Under the pieces are notes generated by a model. That model worked only from the letters and a program-made list of their open reading frames with translations. It was not told the origin of the DNA and made no database searches. A DNA stretch of 64,000 nucleotides from Streptomyces sp. DT2A-34. Its GTDB lineage: Bacteria > Actinomycetota > Actinomycetes > Streptomycetales > Streptomycetaceae. Made by a program: the position numbers and the translations under genes. Shown piece after piece: positions 1 through 8,889 of this stretch (position 1 is its first letter; each line of letters begins with the position of its first letter). The stretch spans positions 1,488,001 to 1,552,000 of the forward strand of contig NZ_JASTWJ010000001.1 in the NCBI RefSeq assembly GCF_030499515.1, given 5' to 3'.

Positions 1-1
1 T

Positions 2-145
2 CCGTATGCGCCCGACCAGGCGGCGATGACCGCCCTGGGGCGGTTCGGGACGGCCGACGAAGTGGCGGGGATGGTGGCGTATCTGGCGGGGGCGGACTAC
101 GTCACGGGGGCGGAGTTCGCGGTGGACGGGGGCCACGCGGCGTGA
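2..145 (+). CDS. SDR family oxidoreductase, C-terminal end only
   Basis: The window opens inside this gene; 47 residues and the TGA stop are visible. The tail [14 protein letters not shown] matches the end of short-chain dehydrogenases/reductases, in which a TG-x(4)-VDGG segment closes the Rossmann fold. The preceding stretch [17 protein letters not shown] is the usual helix of that family. The substrate cannot be told because the N-terminal nucleotide site and the YxxxK catalytic motif lie outside the window. The family call is firm; the role is unknown. Confidence 0.85.
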   Translation, partial: PYAPDQAAMTALGRFGTADEVAGMVAYLAGADYVTGAEFAVDGGHAA

Positions 146-508
146 TGCGGGGGTTTTCGCCCCCGCCGCCCCTACCCGTCCCGTCCCTGGGGGCTGCCGC
201 CCCCAGACCCCCGCTTCGGCCCTGAAGGGGCCTCGTCCTCAAACGCCGGACGGGCTGAATGATGCCGGCCGGCGTTGACAGGTCAGGCCCCCTACGGGTG
301 GGTGGGGGCTAGGGACGGCGCGACCCCGTCCTCAAACGCCGGGCAAGCCGAAATGCCCGGACCGGCGTCAAGAGGTCAAGCCCCCTACGGGCTGAATAAC
401 GCGGGCCGGCGACCAGAGGCGGAGCTCCCCCCGCCGGGGGGCGAACACCGGACGGGCTGGAGTTCCCCGGCCGGCGTTTCGAGGGTGCTGTCTGCAGGTG
501 TCGCCTGC
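146..508. repeat. Gene-free spacer with repeated intergenic modules
   Basis: I see no gene here. A module beginning CCTCAAACGCCGG occurs at 237-257 and again at 330-350. A CCCCCTACGGG module occurs near 289 and near 381, and GCCGGCG-type palindromes lie between them. The stretch at 186-230 forms G/C-rich inverted repeats near the SDR stop codon and could terminate transcription. Such dispersed modules are common between Streptomyces genes; that they act as terminators or RNA-processing sites is inference. Confidence 0.6.
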
Positions 509-1624
509 TCAGCCGCCCAGTTCCTGATGCCGGGCCGCCAGCCCTGTCACCCCCTGCTCCGTCAGCGAGCCGTGCAGTCGCAGTCGGGAGATGCCGCCGT
601 CCGGGAAGATGTCCACGCGCGCGTGGGTGCCGACGGCGGGGGTCGGCAGGACGAAGCGGTGGTTGGTGTCGGGCTGGAGGCGGGTGCGCGGGAGGATCTC
701 GGTCCACTCACCGTCCTCGCCGTCCTTGACCGACACCGACGCCCAGCCGGCGCTGTTGCCCTTCAGGTACGCCGTGTCGATCTCGATCGCCCGGATCTGG
801 GACTGCGCCACCAGTCGGTAGCGGATCCAGTCGTTGCCCTGGTCGCGGCGTCGGCGCGTCTCCCAGCCGTCGTCCATCTTGCGGGAGCGGCCGGGCTGGA
901 TGGTGTTCGTCGCGGGTGAGTAGAAGAGGTTGGAGGCGTCCTCGACCTGGCCGCCGTTCTCCAGGGCGACCACGTCGAAGGTGCTCAGCGCCTCCAGCCA
1001 CGCCGGGTCCGGTGCCACCTCGCCGTACACGCGCAGGCGGGCGATGCCGCCGTCGGGATGCTGGTTGACCCGCAGGTGGGTGAAGCGCTGTTCGACGGCG
1101 ATGGAGAAACCATTCGCCGCGTGTCCGCCCACCGGGGTGCTCGGCACCAGCGGGGTCCACTTCACGTCGTCCGCCAGCAGTTCCTCGGGCGACGGAGAGC
1201 CCGGCACCGACGTGCCCTCGATGGACACCGCCTGCGGGTAGTTGCCGCGGAAGTGGGCCGTGTCGACGACGATGCCGCGGATGACGCCGGGCGCGCCCAG
1301 GCGCACCAGCGCCCAGTCGTGGTCCTCGGCCGTCGGCCACGGGTGGTCGGCGGACGCGCCGCGGCGACGCCTCGTCTCCCAGCCGTCCATGATCTTGCCC
1401 TTGTGCCCGAAGTTCTCGGGGTCGAACTCGGCCCGCTCGGGCACCAGCAGGTTCTCGCGCTGGGCGAAGAACTCGTCGTTGGCGGCGACGACACCGGCGC
1501 CGAGCCGACGGTCGGCGAGGTTGGCGTACTGGGTGAAGGGGAAGTCGGCGGTGCGGTAGTCCGCGTACGGGTCGCCGCCTCCGTAGGGGTTCGCGTCGCC
1601 GGTGAAGCTGGGTATCGCCGTCAC
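509..1624 (-). CDS. alc: Allantoicase
   Basis: Allantoicase hydrolyses allantoate to ureidoglycolate and urea, the second step of allantoin use. The protein is 371 residues, a normal length, and carries the two tandem jelly-roll repeats of the family. Each repeat has a KIMDGWETRRRR- or KMDDGWETRRRR-like block (around residues 77 and 248) followed by a VDTAHFRGNYP- or IDTAYLKGNSA-like strand. The GTG start at 1624 has an AAAGG ribosome site. It lies 54 bases downstream of allantoinase on the same strand and is probably co-transcribed with it. Both genes sit behind the divergent IclR regulator that likely controls them. Confidence 0.95.
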   Translation of the reverse strand: MTAIPSFTGDANPYGGGDPYADYRTADFPFTQYANLADRRLGAGVVAANDEFFAQRENLLVPERAEFDPENFGHKGKIMDGWETRRRRGASADHPWPTAEDHDWALVRLGAPGVIRGIVVDTAHFRGNYPQAVSIEGTSVPGSPSPEELLADDVKWTPLVPSTPVGGHAANGFSIAVEQRFTHLRVNQHPDGGIARLRVYGEVAPDPAWLEALSTFDVVALENGGQVEDASNLFYSPATNTIQPGRSRKMDDGWETRRRRDQGNDWIRYRLVAQSQIRAIEIDTAYLKGNSAGWASVSVKDGEDGEWTEILPRTRLQPDTNHRFVLPTPAVGTHARVDIFPDGGISRLRLHGSLTEQGVTGLAARHQELGG

Positions 1625-1678
1625 GAGGTGTGCCTTTCAGGGATCGGCCGCTGCGGGTGCGGGAGGGTGGAGGGGTGG

Positions 1679-3018
1679 TCAGTGGGCGCGGGTGAGCAAG
1701 TGGCCCTTCGGGTCGGTGAACTCACCCTCCGCGACGATGCGTTCGCCTCGCAGCCAAGTGGACTTCACGACGCCGTACAGGGTCTTGCCCGCGTACGCCG
1801 TCACACGGTTGCGGTGCTGGAGGGCGGCCGGGTCCACGGTGAACGTCTCGTCGGGCGCGAGGACGGCGAAGTCGGCGTCGCGGCCCGGCGCGATGGCGCC
1901 CTTGCGGTCGTCGAGCCCGACCAGTTCGGCCGTCCGCGCGGACATCCAGCGGACCACGTCCTCCAGGCCGTGCCCGCGCCTGCGGGCCTCGGTCCATACC
2001 GCCGCCAGGCTCAGCTGGAGCCCGGAGATACCGCCCCAGGCGGTCGCGAAGTCGCCGGTCTTCAGGTCGGCCGTGGACGGCGAGTGGTCGGTCACCACGC
2101 AGTCGATCGTGCCGTCGGCCAGCGCCTGCCAGAGCAGGTCCTGGTTGGCGGACTCGCGGATCGGCGGGCAGCACTTGAACTCGCTGGCGCCGTCCGGGAC
2201 TTCCTCGGCGGTGAGGGTCAGGTAGTGCGGGCAGGTCTCCACGGTGATCCGTACGCCGTCCCGCTTGGCCTCGGCGATCAGCGGCAGCGCGTCGGACGAG
2301 GACAGGTGGAGTACGTGCACGCGCGCGTGCAGGCGCTTCGCCTGGGCGATCAGCTGGGCGATCGCCGTGTCCTCCGCGTCGCGCGGGCGCGAGGCCAGGA
2401 AGTCGGCGTACTTGGGGCCGCCCTGCTGCGGGGCGGCGTCGAGGTGGTGCGGGTCCTCGGCGTGCACGATCAGCAGGCCGCCGAAGGAGGCGATCTCGGC
2501 CAGGGACTGGGCGAGCTGGTCCTGGGACAGGTGCGGGAACTCGTCCACGCCGGACGGCGACAGGAAGGCCTTGAAGCCGAAGACGCCGGACTCGTGCAGC
2601 GGGCGCAGGTCCTTGACGTTGTCGGGCAGGGCGCCGCCCCAGAAGCCGACGTCGATGTGCGCCTTGTCGGCGGCCACGTCCTGCTTGGTACGGAGGTGCT
2701 CGACCGTCGTGGTGGGCGGAGGGAGTTGAGCGGCATGTCGACGAGGGTGGTGATGCCGCCGGCCGCCGCCGCGCGCGTGGCGGTCCAGAAGCCTTCCCAC
2801 TCGGTGCGGCCGGGGTCGTTGACGTGCACGTGCGTGTCGACCAGGCCGGGCAGCAGGACGTCGTCGCCGAGGTCCTCCAGCCGGGCGCCGGCCGGGACTT
2901 CGGCGTCGTACCCGAGTACGGCCGTGATCTTGCCGGCGGAGACCGCGACCGAAGCGGCCCGCGTCCCCTCCGGAGTGATGACGCGCGTCGAGCGCAGCAC
3001 CAGTTCGACGTCGGACAC
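1679..3018 (-). pseudogene. allB: Allantoinase, interrupted by a single-base frameshift
   Basis: Allantoinase opens the hydantoin ring of allantoin to give allantoate. Combined across the frameshift the gene encodes 446 residues, the normal length. Family metal-site motifs are all present: [13 protein letters not shown] near residue 58, FKAF (carboxylated lysine) near 150, [16 protein letters not shown] and VVTDHSPST. The frame is lost after MPLNS. One C (G on the + strand) is missing near 2717-2720; restoring it gives [15 protein letters not shown]. The GTG start has a GAGGGG ribosome site. It is either a recent inactivating mutation or a base-calling error in a C/G run; the rest of the gene shows no decay. 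Confidence 0.9.
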
Positions 3019-3044
3019 CCGGACCCCTCTCTGCCGCCGTTAAC

Positions 3045-3059
3045 TTCCGCGTAACGGAA
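3045..3059. promoter_or_regulatory. Candidate IclR/AllR operator 1 (TTCC-N7-GGAA)
   Basis: The 15-mer TTCCGCGTAACGGAA is a near-perfect palindrome just upstream of the allantoinase start. It shares the TTCC-N7-GGAA layout with the sites at 3154-3168 and 5934-5948. It sits next to a 17-base inverted repeat, TTCAACTTTCTGTTGAA (3060-3076). Assignment to the neighbouring IclR-type regulator is inferred from position and recurrence. Confidence 0.6.
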
Positions 3060-3153
3060 TTCAACTTTCTGTTGAAGGAGTCTCCGCTCCCGCTCCCGTT
3101 ACCGTCAAGGGCACACTTCTCCACAGTGCACCCACCCCACGCACTCTGGACGT

Positions 3154-3168
3154 TTCCACAAAGCGGAA
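3154..3168. promoter_or_regulatory. Candidate IclR/AllR operator 2 (TTCC-N7-GGAA)
   Basis: TTCCACAAAGCGGAA lies in the allantoinase/IclR divergent promoter, nearer the regulator. It overlaps a second inverted repeat, GGAATTAGAATTCC (3165-3178). With site 1 it could let one regulator control both directions and itself. Confidence 0.6.
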
Positions 3169-3268
3169 TTAGAATTCCAGCACGCAGAACGTAGTTACGT
3201 ACAAGCGGGGAGTCAACCGACTGGCGGGTAGGCTTGCGCCCTCCCACCGGTCCCGAAAGGAACGCGCC

Positions 3269-4066
3269 GTGCCGACGTCCAGCGCCAGCACCACCGACTC
3301 CGCCAGGTCCAGCAACGGCGGCGGTGTCCAGTCCCTCGAGCGCGCCTTCGACCTGCTGGAGAGGATGGCGGACGCGGGCGGCGAGGTGGGTCTGAGCGAG
3401 CTGTCCGCGAGCAGCGGGCTGCCGCTGCCCACCATCCACCGCCTCATGCGGACGCTCGTCGCGTGCGGATACGTACGCCAGCAGCCCAACCGCCGCTACG
3501 CGCTCGGCCCGCGCCTGATCCGCCTCGGCGAGTCCGCCGCCCGGCTGCTCGGCACCTGGGCCCGGCCCTATCTCGCCCGGCTGGTCGAGGAGACCGGCGA
3601 GACGGCGAACATGGCCCTGCTCGACGGCGACGAGATCGTGTACGTCGCCCAGGTGCCGTCCAAGCACTCGATGCGCATGTTCACCGAGGTCGGCCGGCGC
3701 GTGCTGCCGCACTCCACGGGCGTCGGCAAGGCGCTGCTCGCCGGGTTCCCGCCGGAGGAGGTGCGCGCCCTGCTGTACCGCACCGGCATGCCCGCCGCCA
3801 CGGAGAAGACGATCACCACCCCGGACGGCTTCCTGGCGGCCCTGGAGGACGTGCGGCGCAACGGCTACGCGGTCGACGACAACGAGCAGGAGGTCGGCGT
3901 CCGCTGCCTCGCGGTCTCCGTCCCCAACTCCCCCACCGCGGCCGCGATCTCGATCTCGGGCCCGGCGGGCCGCGTCACGGAGGCCGCGACGGACAAGATC
4001 GTGCCGGTGCTGCAGCAGGTGGCCGGCGAACTGTCCGAGGCACTGGCCAGCCAGAACCACGCCTGA
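3269..4066 (+). CDS. allR: IclR-family transcriptional regulator, probable AllR
   Basis: A 265-residue regulator with an N-terminal winged helix (about residues 20-85: [14 protein letters not shown], then [19 protein letters not shown]) and an IclR effector-binding domain. The latter includes the typical [14 protein letters not shown] segment near 150 and [16 protein letters not shown] near 205. It is divergent from allantoinase. In Streptomyces coelicolor the IclR protein in this position is, as I recall, the allantoin-pathway repressor AllR, with malate synthase in its regulon. The GTG start has a GAAAGG ribosome site. The symbol rests on context plus family, not on a search. Confidence 0.85.
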   Translation: MPTSSASTTDSARSSNGGGVQSLERAFDLLERMADAGGEVGLSELSASSGLPLPTIHRLMRTLVACGYVRQQPNRRYALGPRLIRLGESAARLLGTWARPYLARLVEETGETANMALLDGDEIVYVAQVPSKHSMRMFTEVGRRVLPHSTGVGKALLAGFPPEEVRALLYRTGMPAATEKTITTPDGFLAALEDVRRNGYAVDDNEQEVGVRCLAVSVPNSPTAAAISISGPAGRVTEAATDKIVPVLQQVAGELSEALASQNHA

Positions 4067-4071
4067 CGGCC

Positions 4072-4758
4072 ATGCAGCGCTGGCCCGGGCGGTACACCGA
4101 CCGGCACGGCTCGGAGGAGATCGTCTTCGAGTCCGACGGCCGGGAGTCGATCCGTACGACGATCAGGGGTGTCGTCTTCGAGGGCGACATGATGGACGAC
4201 CTCGGCGCCCTGAGCGGGACCCCGCCCGAGCAGGTGTTCTCCTTCCTCGACGGGGCCCTGTGCTCCTGCCTCCTGGAGTGGGAGGTGCCGATGCCCGTCG
4301 AGGTCGAGGGGCAGGGCGTGCGAGCGGGAGTGCTGCACTGCGCCCTGCGGCTCGGGGAGCCGGTGGGCCCGGGCCTGGACGAGCAGAGCCTGATCACCAC
4401 CCTGCGTCTCGACGGGCACGAGTACCGCAACACGGAAAGCCAGGACGAATTCGAGGAGGCGCTGCACGACATCCAGCGCCAACTGCCGCGAGGGGCACGG
4501 ATCAAGGCGTGCGTCGCGTGCGCCTGGTCCGACTACAGCCCCGGCGGCCCCCCGCTGATGGCGGGGCTGGCCTGCTTCCGTGACGCCAAGGACCTCTACC
4601 GGCGGTGCGACGGCAAACACGGCCCGCACGGCATCTTCGCGATCTGGCAGGAGCGCACGGAGTTCGTACAGGAGACATGGCTCTGCGAGGAGTTCGAGCA
4701 CCGGACCTCGGACCGGGGCTACCGGGGGCCGTTCCCCTACCTGGGTCCGCTCCGGTGA
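4072..4758 (+). CDS. Conserved hypothetical protein
   Basis: The protein has 228 residues and starts at an ATG 6 bases after the regulator's stop, so it is likely co-transcribed. There is no signal peptide or membrane segment. It contains several cysteines ([30 protein letters not shown]) and is acidic overall. It resembles a Streptomyces-specific DUF (possibly DUF6304, from memory only). Codon use is typical of the neighbours, so it is probably a real gene. The function is not recognised; the link to allantoin use is only positional. Confidence 0.75.
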   Translation: MQRWPGRYTDRHGSEEIVFESDGRESIRTTIRGVVFEGDMMDDLGALSGTPPEQVFSFLDGALCSCLLEWEVPMPVEVEGQGVRAGVLHCALRLGEPVGPGLDEQSLITTLRLDGHEYRNTESQDEFEEALHDIQRQLPRGARIKACVACAWSDYSPGGPPLMAGLACFRDAKDLYRRCDGKHGPHGIFAIWQERTEFVQETWLCEEFEHRTSDRGYRGPFPYLGPLR

Positions 4759-4759
4759 G

Positions 4760-5080
4760 CTAACCCCGCCCGCGCGACTGCTCCCCGAACAGATCCACGG
4801 CGTTACGAACATCCGACAAGCCCCGCGACAACGCGCTCACGGACCCGATCGCCCCCGCGATCAAGAGCAAGGACCTCCGCAGCCGCGGTGTCTCCGGCAC
4901 CCCGTCGACCGTCATCGCGGCCAGCGCCGCAAGCTCGTCCTCGGCGATGGCCCGGTCGGGGAACTCGGAGGGATGCGCGGCGAGTTCGCGGCGCAGACGT
5001 GACACCGCCGTCCGCAGTTCCGCCACCCTCGGGTCCTCGTCGCTGCCCGTCACCGGCCTCTGTCCCAAGCTCCGCAACAC
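4760..5080 (-). CDS. Conserved small protein, DUF5955-like
   Basis: A 106-residue protein convergent with the previous gene; the two stops are almost adjacent. GTG at 5080 is chosen over the longer reading because a strong GGGGGGAG ribosome site sits 5 bases before it. An N-terminal acidic helical region (DEDPRVAELRTAVSRLRRELA, about 15-35) is followed by an alanine/leucine-rich part ending in a helix with LLLIAGAIGSVSALSRGL. I recall such proteins as DUF5955, but this is unverified. The role is unknown. Confidence 0.7.
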   Translation of the reverse strand: MLRSLGQRPVTGSDEDPRVAELRTAVSRLRRELAAHPSEFPDRAIAEDELAALAAMTVDGVPETPRLRRSLLLIAGAIGSVSALSRGLSDVRNAVDLFGEQSRGRG

Positions 5081-5264
5081 AGCACTCCCCCCTCGCACGC
5101 CGTTGTGCGCCAGTAGTCCCGCTCCCCATTGAGCCACCCTGGCGATGGTCGAGCGCCGGGACGCGGGTCAGTAAACGCCACCCATGCCGGGCGCGCCACC
5201 GTCCGGACCGAAATTCAGCCCAAGGAAACCCGGCGCACCCGTGGACGTCAGGTATGCAGGACGC

Positions 5265-5867
5265 ATGACGGAGAAAGAAGCACCCCCGGTCGCCGGTCTA
5301 CTCCTCGCCGCAGGCGGTGGACGACGGCTCGGCGGACGGCCCAAGGCACTCCTCCAGCACCGCGGCCGGCCGCTCGTCGAGCACGCGGTCGGGGTGCTGC
5401 GCGCGGCCGGCTGTGCCCGCGTGCACGTGGTGCTGGGGGCGCAGGCCGCCGCCGTACGGGAGCGGGCGGAGCTCGGTGGCTGTGCGCTGGTGGAGAACCC
5501 CGACTGGGCCGACGGGATGGGTTCGTCTCTGCGCGCCGGGCTCGACTCGCTCGCCGGTACGGGGGCGAGGGCGGCGCTCGTCTCGCTCGTCGACCAGCCC
5601 GGCATCGGAGCGGAGGCGGTCGCGCGCGTGCTGGCCGCGTACGAGGACGAGACGTCGCTCGCCTCGGCCGCGTACGACGGCGTACGCGGGCATCCCGTTC
5701 TCTTCGGGGCCGCCCACTGGGCAGGCATCGCGGCGACTGCGACCGGCGATCAAGGGGCACGCGCCTATCTGAAGGAGCGTGCGGAGGCGATCCGTCTTGT
5801 CGAGTGCGGGGATGTGGCGCGGCCGTACGACATCGACACGGAGGCCGATCTCACCCACCTTGAGTAA
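5265..5867 (+). CDS. MobA/MocA-like nucleotidyltransferase
   Basis: A 200-residue protein with the nucleotidyltransferase signature LLLAAGGGRRLGGRPKALL near residue 11 and the acidic metal site SLVDQPGIG near 109. The family transfers CMP or GMP to molybdopterin; MocA makes the cytosine dinucleotide cofactor used by xanthine dehydrogenase-type enzymes. That fits a purine-allantoin neighbourhood, since xanthine dehydrogenase feeds urate to this pathway, but the enzyme itself is not in the window. The ATG at 5265 was chosen because the longer upstream reading has proline-rich noncoding character. Confidence 0.85.
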   Translation: MTEKEAPPVAGLLLAAGGGRRLGGRPKALLQHRGRPLVEHAVGVLRAAGCARVHVVLGAQAAAVRERAELGGCALVENPDWADGMGSSLRAGLDSLAGTGARAALVSLVDQPGIGAEAVARVLAAYEDETSLASAAYDGVRGHPVLFGAAHWAGIAATATGDQGARAYLKERAEAIRLVECGDVARPYDIDTEADLTHLE

Positions 5868-5933
5868 GGGTGGTGGCACCCAGAGCCACCTTCCCTCGAT
5901 TCAGAGAATCTCGACATCAACAAACGATTGAAC

Positions 5934-5948
5934 TTCCACCATGAGGAA
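5934..5948. promoter_or_regulatory. Candidate IclR/AllR operator 3 upstream of malate synthase
   Basis: TTCCACCATGAGGAA lies about 130 bases before the malate synthase ATG. It shares TTCCAC at the left edge and GGAA at the right with operator 2. Its presence at a second, separate transcription unit is the main reason to believe in the motif. Confidence 0.55.
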
Positions 5949-6076
5949 ACTAGTATCCACTGTTCAGAAGCGCCCCTCCGCTCCACGGGCGTGATTCGCC
6001 CTACCCGGGAAGACTGGCACCCGGTGCCAAAGCTCGACCGCTCGTCTTCGTAGTTCGCTGAAGGAAGTGACAGCTC

Positions 6077-7702
6077 ATGTCCGCACCAGCGCCGTCCCCG
6101 CTGGCCATCGTCGACGCCGAGCCCCTGCCCCGGCAGGAGGAGGTCCTTAACGAGGCGGCCCTCGCCTTCGTGGCCGAGCTGCACCGCCGGTTCACGCCCC
6201 GGCGTGACGAGCTCCTCGCCCGCCGTGCGGAGCGCCGTGCCGAGATCGCCCGTACGTCCACCCTCGACTTCCTCCCCGAGACGGCCGCGATCCGCGCGGA
6301 CGACTCCTGGAGGGTCGCCCCCTGCCCGCCCGCACTGCAGGACCGCCGGGTGGAGATCACCGGCCCCACCGACCGCAAGATGACCATCAACGCCCTCAAC
6401 TCGGGCGCGCGGATCTGGCTCGCGGACTTCGAGGACGCCTCGGCGCCCACCTGGGAGAACGTGGTCCTCGGCCAGGTCAACATGGCCGACGCCTACACCA
6501 GGAACATCGACTTCACGGACGAGCGCACCGGCAAGTCGTACGCCCTGCGGCCGAACGACGAGCTGGCCACCGTCGTCATGCGCCCCCGCGGCTGGCACCT
6601 GAACGAACGCCACCTCGTCGACGCGGACGGCACCCCGGTCCCCGGCGCGCTCGTCGACTTCGGCCTGTACTTCTTCCACAACGCCCAGCGTCTGCTCGAC
6701 CTCGGCAAGGGCCCGTACTTCTACCTCCCGAAGACGGAATCGCACCTGGAGGCCCGCCTCTGGAACGAGGTGTTCGTCTTCGCGCAGGACTACGTCGGCA
6801 TCCCGCAGGGCACCGTCCGCGCGACCGTCCTGATCGAGACGATCACGGCGGCGTACGAGATGGAGGAGATCCTCTACGAACTCCGCGACCACGCCTCGGG
6901 GCTGAACGCCGGCCGCTGGGACTACCTGTTCTCCATCGTCAAGAACTTCCGTGACGGCGGCGCCAAGTTCGTCCTCCCGGACCGCAACGCGGTGACGATG
7001 ACCGCCCCCTTCATGCGGGCGTACACCGAACTCCTCGTCCGCACCTGCCACAAGCGCGGCGCGCACGCGATCGGCGGCATGGCGGCGTTCATCCCGTCCC
7101 GCCGGGACGCCGAGGTCAACAAGGTGGCCTTCGAGAAGGTCCGCGCCGACAAGGACCGCGAGGCCGGCGACGGCTTCGACGGCTCCTGGGTGGCCCACCC
7201 CGACCTGGTCCCGATCGCCATGGAGTCCTTCGACAAGGTCCTCGGCGACAAGCCGAACCAGAAGGACCGCCTGCGCGAGGACGTCCACGTCGAGGCGGCC
7301 GACCTGATCGCCGTCGACTCCCTGGACGCCAAGCCGACGTACCCGGGCCTGGTCAACGCCGTCCAGGTCGGCATCCGCTACATCGAGGCCTGGCTGCGCG
7401 GCCTCGGCGCGGTCGCCATCTTCAACCTCATGGAGGACGCGGCCACCGCCGAGATCTCCCGCTCCCAGATCTGGCAGTGGATCAACGCGGGCGTCGAGTT
7501 CGAGAACGGCGAGAAGGCCACCCCGGAGCTGGCCCGCAAGGTCGCCGCCGAGGAACTGTCCGCCATCCGCACCGAGATCGGCGAGGAGGCCTTCGCGGCC
7601 GGCCACTGGCAGCAGGCCCACGACCTGCTTCTGGAGGTCTCCCTCGACGAGAACTACGCGGACTTCCTGACGCTGCCGGCGTACGAGCAGCTGAAGGGCT
7701 GA
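6077..7702 (+). CDS. aceB: Malate synthase A
   Basis: This enzyme condenses glyoxylate with acetyl-CoA to malate. The protein has 541 residues, the normal type A length. Diagnostic blocks are present: LADFEDASAPTWENV near residue 117, a TIM-barrel core with VLIETITAAYEMEEI near 254, GFDGSWVAHPDLVPIA near 370, and the C-terminal AATAEISRSQIWQW segment with its acidic catalytic region (MEDA). A GAAGGAAG ribosome site precedes the ATG. In this setting it removes glyoxylate released from ureidoglycolate, completing allantoin use as a carbon source. Confidence 0.97.
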   Translation: MSAPAPSPLAIVDAEPLPRQEEVLNEAALAFVAELHRRFTPRRDELLARRAERRAEIARTSTLDFLPETAAIRADDSWRVAPCPPALQDRRVEITGPTDRKMTINALNSGARIWLADFEDASAPTWENVVLGQVNMADAYTRNIDFTDERTGKSYALRPNDELATVVMRPRGWHLNERHLVDADGTPVPGALVDFGLYFFHNAQRLLDLGKGPYFYLPKTESHLEARLWNEVFVFAQDYVGIPQGTVRATVLIETITAAYEMEEILYELRDHASGLNAGRWDYLFSIVKNFRDGGAKFVLPDRNAVTMTAPFMRAYTELLVRTCHKRGAHAIGGMAAFIPSRRDAEVNKVAFEKVRADKDREAGDGFDGSWVAHPDLVPIAMESFDKVLGDKPNQKDRLREDVHVEAADLIAVDSLDAKPTYPGLVNAVQVGIRYIEAWLRGLGAVAIFNLMEDAATAEISRSQIWQWINAGVEFENGEKATPELARKVAAEELSAIRTEIGEEAFAAGHWQQAHDLLLEVSLDENYADFLTLPAYEQLKG

Positions 7703-7706
7703 GCCC

Positions 7707-7985
7707 TCAGGAGACCGATGTGTCCGAGTGGCCCAGGGACTTCCCCGGGGCCACTCGGTCGCGTACGGCCTGCTTCACGGCCGTGGGCTCCGGGAAGCCC
7801 TGTTCCCTGCGGTCCCATACGACCTCGTCGTCGACGCGGACGACGAAGACGCCGCCCTTGCCGGGCTTCAGCGCCAGCTCGGACAGCTCCGCCTCGAAGG
7901 TCGTGAGCAGCTCCTGTGCCAGCCATGCCGCGCGCGGCAGCCAGCGGCACTGGGTGCAGTACTCGATCTCCACACGGCCACTCAT
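7707..7985 (-). CDS. SelT/SelW/SelH-family (Rdx-type) thioredoxin-like protein
   Basis: The protein has 92 residues. The N-terminus VEIEYCTQCRWLPRAAWLAQELL carries the CxxC redox motif of the SelW/Rdx family. It is followed by the family's short beta-strand pattern (GGVFVVRVDDEVVWDR) and a GFPEPTAVKQAVRD helix. The bacterial protein uses cysteine in place of selenocysteine. Its ATG overlaps the stop of the upstream kinase-like gene by 4 bases, so the two are translationally coupled. It is probably a redox helper; its partner is unknown. Confidence 0.85.
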   Translation of the reverse strand: MSGRVEIEYCTQCRWLPRAAWLAQELLTTFEAELSELALKPGKGGVFVVRVDDEVVWDRREQGFPEPTAVKQAVRDRVAPGKSLGHSDTSVS

Positions 7986-8887
7986 CCGAGGTGCACCGTC
8001 CAATCCTGTTCCGCGGCCGGCTTGCCGTGCAGGTCGGGGACCTGCTTCAGCCACTTCGGCCGGCCTTGCTGTGTCTTCGCCGCCCGGAGGGCCTCCTCGG
8101 CGGCGAGCTCCTCCCGGCTGGGGAAGTCCGTGGGCAGCCACTGCTGCGAGGCGCGCACGCGCGCGTGGAGGTACGTCACGTAGGCCTCCCGTGCCTCGCC
8201 GGGCGTGGCGAAGTCGGTCAGCCAGGGGTCCGGGACCTCGGCCACGATCTCCCGCAGCAGTTCCTCGGTCACCTTGGGCGCCAGCTCCGCGTCGGCCGCG
8301 CGTACGTCCGGGGCGTAGTGGCCCAGGGCGTGGTGACGGAAGTCGTACGCCTTCTCGGGGTCGGAGCCGTCCCAGCGGTGGTGGAAGACCAGGGCCGCCC
8401 CGTGGTCGATCAGCCACAGGTGCGGGGGGACGGTCCCGAGGGTCGGCCAGATCATCAGGTTCGAACTGTGCACCGTACGGTCGACGTTCGTGGTCAGGGC
8501 GTCCAGCCAGACGATCCGGCCGGCCTCCAGCGGGTCGACGCGGAAGGTCTTGGCGACCTCCGGGGTGAAATCCACCGCGCCCGGCAGACAGTCCATGCCG
8601 AGGTTGACCCCCGCGCTGGACGCGTGCAGCTCCCGCACCTCCTGGTGCGGCTCGTGCTCCGCGATCGCGGGATCGAAGTGGACCAGGACCAGTTCGGGGA
8701 AGCGCAGCCCCAGGGCGCGGGCGAGTTCACCGACGATCACCTCGGCGACCAGCGCCTTGCGGCCCTGCGCGGAGCCGGTGAACTTCACGACGTAGGTGCC
8801 CAGGTCGTCGGCCTCGACGACTCCGGGCACGGAGCCGCCGGAGCGCAGGGGCTCGATATAGCGGGTGGCGGTGACCTCTCTCAGCAT
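7982..8887 (-). CDS. HipA-like kinase-domain protein
   Basis: A 301-residue protein that I align with HipA-like kinases. The start has a nucleotide-binding strand pattern (GGSVPGVVEADDLGTYVVKF), then GRKALVAEVIVGELARALGL. A catalytic-loop-like LDALTTNVDRTVHSSNLMIW lies near 150 with D and N in the kinase order, and WLIDHGAALVF near 180 acts as the metal-binding Asp segment. ATG 8887 is used; only 2 bases separate it from the stop of an integrase remnant, so its native promoter may have been replaced. The substrate is unknown. No HipB-type antitoxin is next to it. Confidence 0.75.
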   Translation of the reverse strand: MLREVTATRYIEPLRSGGSVPGVVEADDLGTYVVKFTGSAQGRKALVAEVIVGELARALGLRFPELVLVHFDPAIAEHEPHQEVRELHASSAGVNLGMDCLPGAVDFTPEVAKTFRVDPLEAGRIVWLDALTTNVDRTVHSSNLMIWPTLGTVPPHLWLIDHGAALVFHHRWDGSDPEKAYDFRHHALGHYAPDVRAADAELAPKVTEELLREIVAEVPDPWLTDFATPGEAREAYVTYLHARVRASQQWLPTDFPSREELAAEEALRAAKTQQGRPKWLKQVPDLHGKPAAEQDWTVHLG

Positions 8888-8889
8888 CT

